From an uncultured Eubacterium sp. (GTDB taxonomy: Bacteria > Bacillota > Clostridia > Lachnospirales > Lachnospiraceae): a stretch of DNA of 9,826 nt. How positions within the stretch are numbered: position 1 is the stretch's first letter; the number at the start of each line of letters is the position of its first letter. Both the position numbers and the translations under genes were made by a program. Of the stretch, positions 6,697 to 9,826 are shown piece after piece. The DNA is taken from positions 1 to 9,826 of the forward strand of contig CABRZK010000074.1 of NCBI GenBank assembly GCA_902475415.1, read 5' to 3'. The notes beneath the pieces were generated by a model. That model did no database searches. It worked only from the letters and a program-made list of their open reading frames with translations, and was not told where the DNA came from.

Positions 6697-6737
6697 ACTT
6701 TGAGATAACTCTGAGGCAACTCTGATTTTTCTCTGAG
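6697..6737. promoter_or_regulatory. Four 11-bp-phased direct repeats, probable response-regulator operator
   Basis: ACTTTGAG (6697), ACTCTGAG (6708), ACTCTGAT (6719) and TCTCTGAG (6730) start exactly 11 bases apart, one helical turn, so all face the same side of the DNA. PhoB/OmpR-family regulators bind head-to-tail on 11-base direct repeats. The array abuts the candidate -10 of the transporter operon and ends 15 bases before the -35 of the regulator gene. It is therefore well placed to control both, and the regulator at 6801 is the obvious candidate binder. Confidence 0.75.
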
Positions 6738-6752
6738 ATTTTGGTAATAAAA

Positions 6753-6781
6753 TAGTCAGGAACGGTTTCTTGAGTTATAAT
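6753..6781 (+). promoter_or_regulatory. Sigma-A promoter of the two-component genes
   Basis: A perfect TATAAT (6776-6781) is preceded at 17 bases by TAGTCA (6753-6758, four of six matches to TTGACA). The transcript would start near 6788, giving a very short leader that just includes the GAGGAGG ribosome site before the ATG at 6801. The good -10 suggests a steady basal level of regulator and kinase. Confidence 0.65.
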
Positions 6782-6800
6782 AAGCACGAGGAGGTGTCAC

Positions 6801-7493
6801 ATGAATGACAAAGTAATCCTTGTTGTGGATGATGAAATTGATTTATTGGAAATGATACAGTCTATTTTTGAACGTGCCGGTTTTTTTAATATTTTAACTG
6901 CATCTTCAGGCACAGAAGCATTAAAGATATGGAAAGAACGGCAGCCAGATATGATAATTCTTGACATAATGATGCCAGGGATTGATGGATTGTCCGTGCT
7001 AAGAGAGGTACGGGAAACAAGTAATATTCCGGTTCTCCTGCTGACAGCCCGTGGTGAGGCTGAAGATCGAGTAGCAGGATTAGAAGTTGGAGCTGATGAT
7101 TATCTGGTAAAACCGTTTCACCCAAAAGAACTGTTACTACGAGTACAGGTAATTCTGAACCGGACATATCCACAGAAAGAACGAAAAATATATTTAGAGG
7201 CTGCTGTGGTTGATCTTGAAAAGGCCGACGTCCAGCGCGGCGAAAATCAATTCCCACTAACAGGAAAGGAATTAACGCTATTAGAAAAACTTGCTGAAAA
7301 TGCAGGGCGTATTGTAACAACAGGTTCCTTGTGTGGAGCAGTATGTGGTGAATTCTGGCAGGGATATGAAAGCACACTATCCACTCATATCCGCCATCTG
7401 CGGGAAAAGATTGAAGAAAATCCTTCAAAGCCAGTTTCGCTTGTAACAATTAAGGGTGTGGGTTATCGGCTTAATATTAAGGGGGCGAAATGA
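6801..7493 (+). CDS. OmpR/PhoB-family response regulator
   Basis: A 230-residue two-domain regulator. The receiver spans 1-120 with D10/D11, phospho-acceptor D55 (IILDIMMPG), T82 (LLTARG) and K104 (LVKPF). The winged-helix DNA-binding domain spans about 135-226, with LTGKELTLLEKL, the recognition helix region STLSTHIRHLREKIE and the closing IKGVGYRL. All phosphorylation residues are intact. GAGGAGG lies before the ATG at 6801. It overlaps the kinase gene by four bases (ATGA), so the two are a cognate pair. Its divergence from a LanFEG operon and the phased repeats between them indicate that it activates that operon in response to a lantibiotic-like peptide. NisR/SpaR and CprR are functional relatives; I do not assign an exact orthologue. 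Confidence 0.94.
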   Translation: MNDKVILVVDDEIDLLEMIQSIFERAGFFNILTASSGTEALKIWKERQPDMIILDIMMPGIDGLSVLREVRETSNIPVLLLTARGEAEDRVAGLEVGADDYLVKPFHPKELLLRVQVILNRTYPQKERKIYLEAAVVDLEKADVQRGENQFPLTGKELTLLEKLAENAGRIVTTGSLCGAVCGEFWQGYESTLSTHIRHLREKIEENPSKPVSLVTIKGVGYRLNIKGAK

Positions 7494-8854
7494 TGAATGC
7501 CGTAGAACGTTTTTTTCGCCGCTATATATTTTCTACCATCGGAATCATAGCCCTCTTTTTTGCCGTTAATTTGCTATTGGTGGGGATGTTCTTCATTATT
7601 GCATATCTCAATGGTGTCGCAGATTCCAATTTCCCAATCGAAGATTTTTCCAACCATATTGTTGTTGAGGACGGAAAACTAAGCGCGGATACGCAGGCCC
7701 TTGAAATATTACACCATGCCGATGCCTGGGCTATGATCCTAAATGATGACGGCACCGTTATATGGGAAGATGGCCTGCCGGAAGAATTACCGCGATCATA
7801 CACCGCAACAGATATAGCCATGTTCAGCCGTTGGTATCTGGACGATTATCCTGTGAATATCTGGAAACGGTCTGACGGGCTATTGGTAATCGGTTTTGTC
7901 CCCGGAAGTGTTCTCAATCACTACATTTCAACAAATACGGCTTATGTATGGCCGCTATGTATCGGGATTGGCATTGCGTTCATTATCAATATTCTCTTAA
8001 TGGTTTATTTGTTTGTACGCAACGCACATCGGGTAGAAAAATCAATGGAACCTATCTTAAACGGTATTCAATCGCTTTCACAGGGGAAAGAGTTCCATTT
8101 GGAAGAAAAGGGCGAATTGGCTGAAATAAACGCTGGACTAAATCGTGCTGGCGAATATCTGATTAAAAAAGACAACACCCGTGCTGAATGGATACGGGGA
8201 ATTTCCCATGATATTCGCACACCGCTTTCTATTATATTTGGTTATGCCTGTGAAATCGAAGATAATTCCAGCTTACCTCTTTCCACGCGGAAACAGGCAA
8301 CGGCTATACGGCAAAAAAGTGAAAAACTGAGGGCACTTATTACAGACCTGAATTTAACTACTAAACTGGAATACTCCATGTATGCCTTAAAGAAAAAAAC
8401 GATCAATGCCGTAGAATTAACCCGGCAGGTTGCAAGCGAATTTTTGAATGAGTTGCCGGAACAATATGAAATTGAAATAATAGAGGATAGCCCAGACAAG
8501 CCCGTTTTTCTAAATGGTGATGATTCCTTGCTTTACCGGATGTTAAGCAACCTCATAGGCAATAGCATCGTACACAACCCCAATGGGTGTAAGATTACAC
8601 TTTGTGTTGGAGTGGATGTTGACAGTTGTTATTTTGAAATCCGTGATACAGGATGTGGAATAAACGACTCACGTATGGCATTGCTGAATAGTGGCGTGTC
8701 CATATCCAGCACCCAAGAGGAAAACAACGGTGCAGATCACGGCCTGGGGCATAAAATTGTACGGCAGATTGTAAAAGCCCATCATGGGAAACTTCATTTT
8801 TTGAAAAACTCCCCTCACGGGCTAATCATCAAAATATCTTTACCATTAAAATGA
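7490..8854 (+). CDS. Membrane sensor histidine kinase
   Basis: A 454-residue kinase. Membrane segments lie at about 14-40 and 153-177, enclosing a roughly 110-residue external domain rich in acidic residues that is the probable sensor. A HAMP-like linker follows (about 178-230), then the H-box ISHDIRTPLS with phospho-acceptor H240, the N-box around NLIGNSIVHN (354-363), the G1 box DTGCG (386-390) and the G2 box GADHGLG (414-420). The set is complete, so kinase activity is expected. The ATG at 7490 overlaps the regulator stop (ATGA); an ATG at 7493 is an equally possible start. The external domain is much larger than in BceS-type kinases, so the protein probably senses its ligand directly rather than through a BceB-like permease. 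That fits the LanK/CprK arrangement, but the ligand is unknown. Confidence 0.93.
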   Translation: MMNAVERFFRRYIFSTIGIIALFFAVNLLLVGMFFIIAYLNGVADSNFPIEDFSNHIVVEDGKLSADTQALEILHHADAWAMILNDDGTVIWEDGLPEELPRSYTATDIAMFSRWYLDDYPVNIWKRSDGLLVIGFVPGSVLNHYISTNTAYVWPLCIGIGIAFIINILLMVYLFVRNAHRVEKSMEPILNGIQSLSQGKEFHLEEKGELAEINAGLNRAGEYLIKKDNTRAEWIRGISHDIRTPLSIIFGYACEIEDNSSLPLSTRKQATAIRQKSEKLRALITDLNLTTKLEYSMYALKKKTINAVELTRQVASEFLNELPEQYEIEIIEDSPDKPVFLNGDDSLLYRMLSNLIGNSIVHNPNGCKITLCVGVDVDSCYFEIRDTGCGINDSRMALLNSGVSISSTQEENNGADHGLGHKIVRQIVKAHHGKLHFLKNSPHGLIIKISLPLK

Positions 8855-8863
8855 TCCGTATTT

Positions 8864-8911
8864 AAACTCCCCCAAAATCAGCTCACTTGAGCTATTTCAG
8901 GGGAGTTTTTT
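8864..8911 (+). terminator. Rho-independent terminator of the two-component operon
   Basis: ACTCCCC (8866-8872) pairs with GGGGAGT (8900-8906). Inside, AAAT pairs with ATTT and AGCTC with GAGCT around a four-base loop, with a small internal mismatch. The stem is followed by TTTTTT. It lies a few bases after the kinase stop, as expected. The minus-strand side has only a short T run, so it acts mainly on plus-strand transcripts. Confidence 0.85.
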
Positions 8912-8925
8912 CAGCACAAATCCTC

Positions 8926-8999
8926 TTTTGCGAAAAGGTACAACCGAATTTTCTGTTTTGCGGAAAAGTTCTGACACCCTCTTAGTTATGCGAAAAGGT
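8926..8999. repeat. Three short repeats at exact 30-bp spacing
   Basis: TTTTGCGAAAAGGT (8926-8939), TTTTGCGGAAAAGTT (8956-8970) and TTATGCGAAAAGGT (8986-8999) share the core TTTTGCGAAAA, itself nearly palindromic. The G of the core falls at 8930, 8960 and 8990, so the period is exactly 30 bases. The intervening sequence is not conserved, unlike a simple tandem duplication. Protein-binding sites, for example accessory or arm sites of a mobile element, are one possible explanation. Confidence 0.65.
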
Positions 9000-9035
9000 G
9001 GGGGCTTCTTTTTCAGAAGTTTACCCCACCCTTTT
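8993..9035. terminator. Hairpin with A- and T-tracts, probable bidirectional terminator
   Basis: GGTGGGG (8997-9003) pairs with CCCCACC (9024-9030), and an inner CTTCT (9005-9009) pairs with AGAAG (9015-9019). AAAA before and CTTTT after the stem supply a short U-tract in both directions. It lies between the convergent kinase and HTH transcription units. For the HTH gene it would be the main terminator, some 170 bases beyond its stop. Confidence 0.6.
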
Positions 9036-9135
9036 ATTCTTCCATGAGTATGAACCATTCGTCCAAGAAACACACAAATTTTATGTACTCTGATTTCTGC
9101 ATGAGCCGGTTTTTTCCCACATATAGGGCTTATTC

Positions 9136-9182
9136 CGGGCTTTTCTACCACATAATGTACCCTCGAACCGTTTTCAAGCCCG
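9136..9182. repeat. Inverted repeat with 33-base spacer
   Basis: CGGGCTT (9136-9142) is perfectly complementary to AAGCCCG (9176-9182). A further GGGCTT sits 11 bases to the left (9126-9131). The arms could close a structured 3' region of the HTH transcript or form a protein site. The rest of 9036-9205 shows nothing else I can identify: no tRNA and no convincing gene. Confidence 0.35.
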
Positions 9183-9205
9183 ATACTTCGTGAAATCAGA
9201 CACCG

Positions 9206-9484
9206 CTATACGCAAGTGTTATATCCCTCATCAGTTTCTGCTATCCTCTCCGCTTCCTCCATCGGAAAGTTGGGTATCTCCTCCAGCAGTTTCAAAATAA
9301 TGGATTGTTTCATATCCTCGTCCACAAAGGTTCTCACGCTGCCGTCCGGCTGCCTCTCTTTCACTGTGGCAAGCTCTGTCATATAATCATCGTAATACGC
9401 CATAATTTTTTCCGTTGCCCACTTCTCCCCGGCAACCGCCGCTTTGATAATTTCATAAGTCAATGTATTCTGCTGATCGTCCAT
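9206..9484 (-). CDS. Conjugative-element helix-turn-helix protein (HTH_16-like)
   Basis: A 92-residue protein beginning MDDQQNTLTYEIIKAAVAGE, followed by KWATEKIMAYYDDYMTELA and a C-terminal VDEDMKQSIILKLLEEIPNF. This resembles the small HTH_16 proteins carried by Tn916/Tn1549-like elements, corresponding in style to Tn916 Orf8, where they lie with a small sigma-like gene and the recombination module. They are thought to help control element genes; the exact role is not established. The start is the ATG at 9484 with GGAGG eight bases upstream; the frame extends to a TTG at 9499 that lies inside the ribosome site. It is read towards the two-component genes and shares no transcript with them. 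It marks the flank of a mobile element and suggests that the resistance genes are cargo. Confidence 0.82.
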   Translation of the reverse strand: MDDQQNTLTYEIIKAAVAGEKWATEKIMAYYDDYMTELATVKERQPDGSVRTFVDEDMKQSIILKLLEEIPNFPMEEAERIAETDEGYNTCV

Positions 9485-9504
9485 GCTCCGTACCTCCAAG
9501 TTGA

Positions 9505-9526
9505 TATACTGCTAACAGCATACCAT
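9505..9526 (-). promoter_or_regulatory. Candidate extended -10 promoter with overlapping dyad
   Basis: On the minus strand TGGTATGCT reads as an extended -10 (TGnTATGCT) some 30 bases before the HTH start. No good -35 is seen. The -10 lies at one edge of an 18-base imperfect dyad, TAT-G-CTG-TTAG-CAG-T-ATA (9505-9522), which could be an operator for repression or autoregulation. Confidence 0.35.
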
Positions 9527-9577
9527 ATCTGCGTAGAAAAAGCACCCGCCAGTCGCTGACAGATGCTCTCACTCCAT

Positions 9578-9826
9578 CTAATACACCTCATCAAAATACC
9601 CAATAAACACCGACATTCTCAACAGCCCATCCCTAATCGAAAATGTCACATTCTCCGCCCGCTCTGCGATCTCCTTTAGCAACGTCAGTGCCTCCCGGTC
9701 ACAGAACTCAAAATGCTCCAAGTACAGATCAATGGTTGCCTGCCATTTCTGGTAATCCACCTCGCCTCGGATTTTTCCTCCGAACTGCCGGGCATAAGCA
9801 TCACACTCGCCAAGCAGGTATTCATA
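9578..9826 (-). CDS. Unrecognised protein, C-terminal part (runs off window)
   Basis: The last 82 residues of a protein whose start is beyond the right edge; the frame is open to the final base. An internal GTG at 9758-9760 has no ribosome site close by and is unlikely to be the start. The visible part is acidic, predicted helical, without membrane segments, and contains YEYLLGECDAYARQFG near its beginning and DREALTLLKEIAERAENV in the middle, ending in SVFIGYFDEVY. I do not recognise a family. It lies 93 bases upstream of the HTH gene on the same strand, so it is probably another conjugative-element gene. Confidence 0.65.
   Translation of the reverse strand, partial: YEYLLGECDAYARQFGGKIRGEVDYQKWQATIDLYLEHFEFCDREALTLLKEIAERAENVTFSIRDGLLRMSVFIGYFDEVY

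Larger units (their letters stand above)
8897..9205 (-). other. Doubtful basic open frame following the HTH stop
   Basis: The frame of the HTH gene stays open after its TAG (9206-9208) for about 103 codons, to a stop at 8897. The only possible start of note is a GTG at 9151 (84 residues) with a weak GAGGG about eight bases upstream. The predicted product is very basic and has a ten-residue periodicity (FRITKRVSEL, FRKTENSVVP, FRKRGFVLKK) that merely reflects the 30-base DNA repeat. It overlaps two hairpins and matches no family I know. It is either a readthrough or decayed extension, or chance in a non-coding spacer; I favour non-coding. Confidence 0.2.

Noticed and set aside
6653..6787. Upstream extension of the F2 ATPase frame
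   Set aside because: It covers the divergent promoter region and phased repeats; the ATG at 6652 has a good ribosome site and aligns with copy 1.
6886..7449. 187-codon minus-strand open frame opposite the response regulator
   Set aside because: It lies wholly antisense to an intact regulator gene, has no family motifs, and its leucine-rich composition follows from the opposite strand.
8926..8999. CRISPR array
   Set aside because: The repeats are only about 14 bases, there are three imperfect copies, the spacers are about 16 bases, and no cas genes are present.
8855..9205. tRNA or known riboswitch in the gene-poor stretch
   Set aside because: No cloverleaf, no T-loop consensus in proper context and no recognisable riboswitch core were seen; only hairpins and repeats.

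Overview
The window looks like a conjugative-element cargo region from a low-to-mid-GC gut-type Firmicute (class Clostridia, probably Lachnospiraceae or Oscillospiraceae). The grounds are strong AGGAGG-type ribosome sites, TTG and GTG starts, LanFEG-type lantibiotic-protection transporters, and at the right edge a small helix-turn-helix protein of the kind carried by Tn916/Tn1549-like elements. The taxon is inferred from gene style, not from a marker gene.

Layout, left to right. At 1-285 (minus) is the N-terminal part of an OmpR-type response regulator that runs off the window. At 286-509 lies a short spacer with a strong hairpin just after the next gene. At 510-920 (minus) is a winged-helix regulator whose receiver domain has collapsed to a stub. 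From 982 to 6652, all on the minus strand and tightly packed, are two complete LanF-LanE-LanG ABC transporters (F1-E1-G1 at 3394-982, F2-E2-G2 at 6652-4179). Between them sit a YxeA-family secreted or anchored protein and a stand-alone receiver protein. The minus-strand genes read F2-E2-G2-yxeA-receiver-F1-E1-G1-wHTH and could form one long operon ending at the hairpin at 458-500. Divergently, at 6801-8854 (plus), is an overlapping response regulator/histidine kinase pair ending in a clear terminator. From 8855 to 9205 is a gene-poor stretch with two hairpins, a 30-bp-period repeat and a doubtful open frame. At 9206-9484 (minus) is the HTH protein, and at 9578-9826 (minus) the C-terminal part of an unrecognised protein.

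How it probably works (inference from the families): the kinase senses a lantibiotic-like peptide or its envelope damage and phosphorylates the regulator. The regulator would bind four 11-bp-phased repeats (6697-6737) in the divergent promoter region and switch on the transporter operon, which expels the peptide from the membrane. No lantibiotic precursor or modification gene is present, so this looks like an orphan resistance module comparable in logic to CprABC-CprRK of Clostridioides difficile. The most unusual points are the duplicated LanFEG set (ATPases 207/307 identical by direct alignment), the receiver-only and output-only regulators inside the transporter operon, and the phased operator array.
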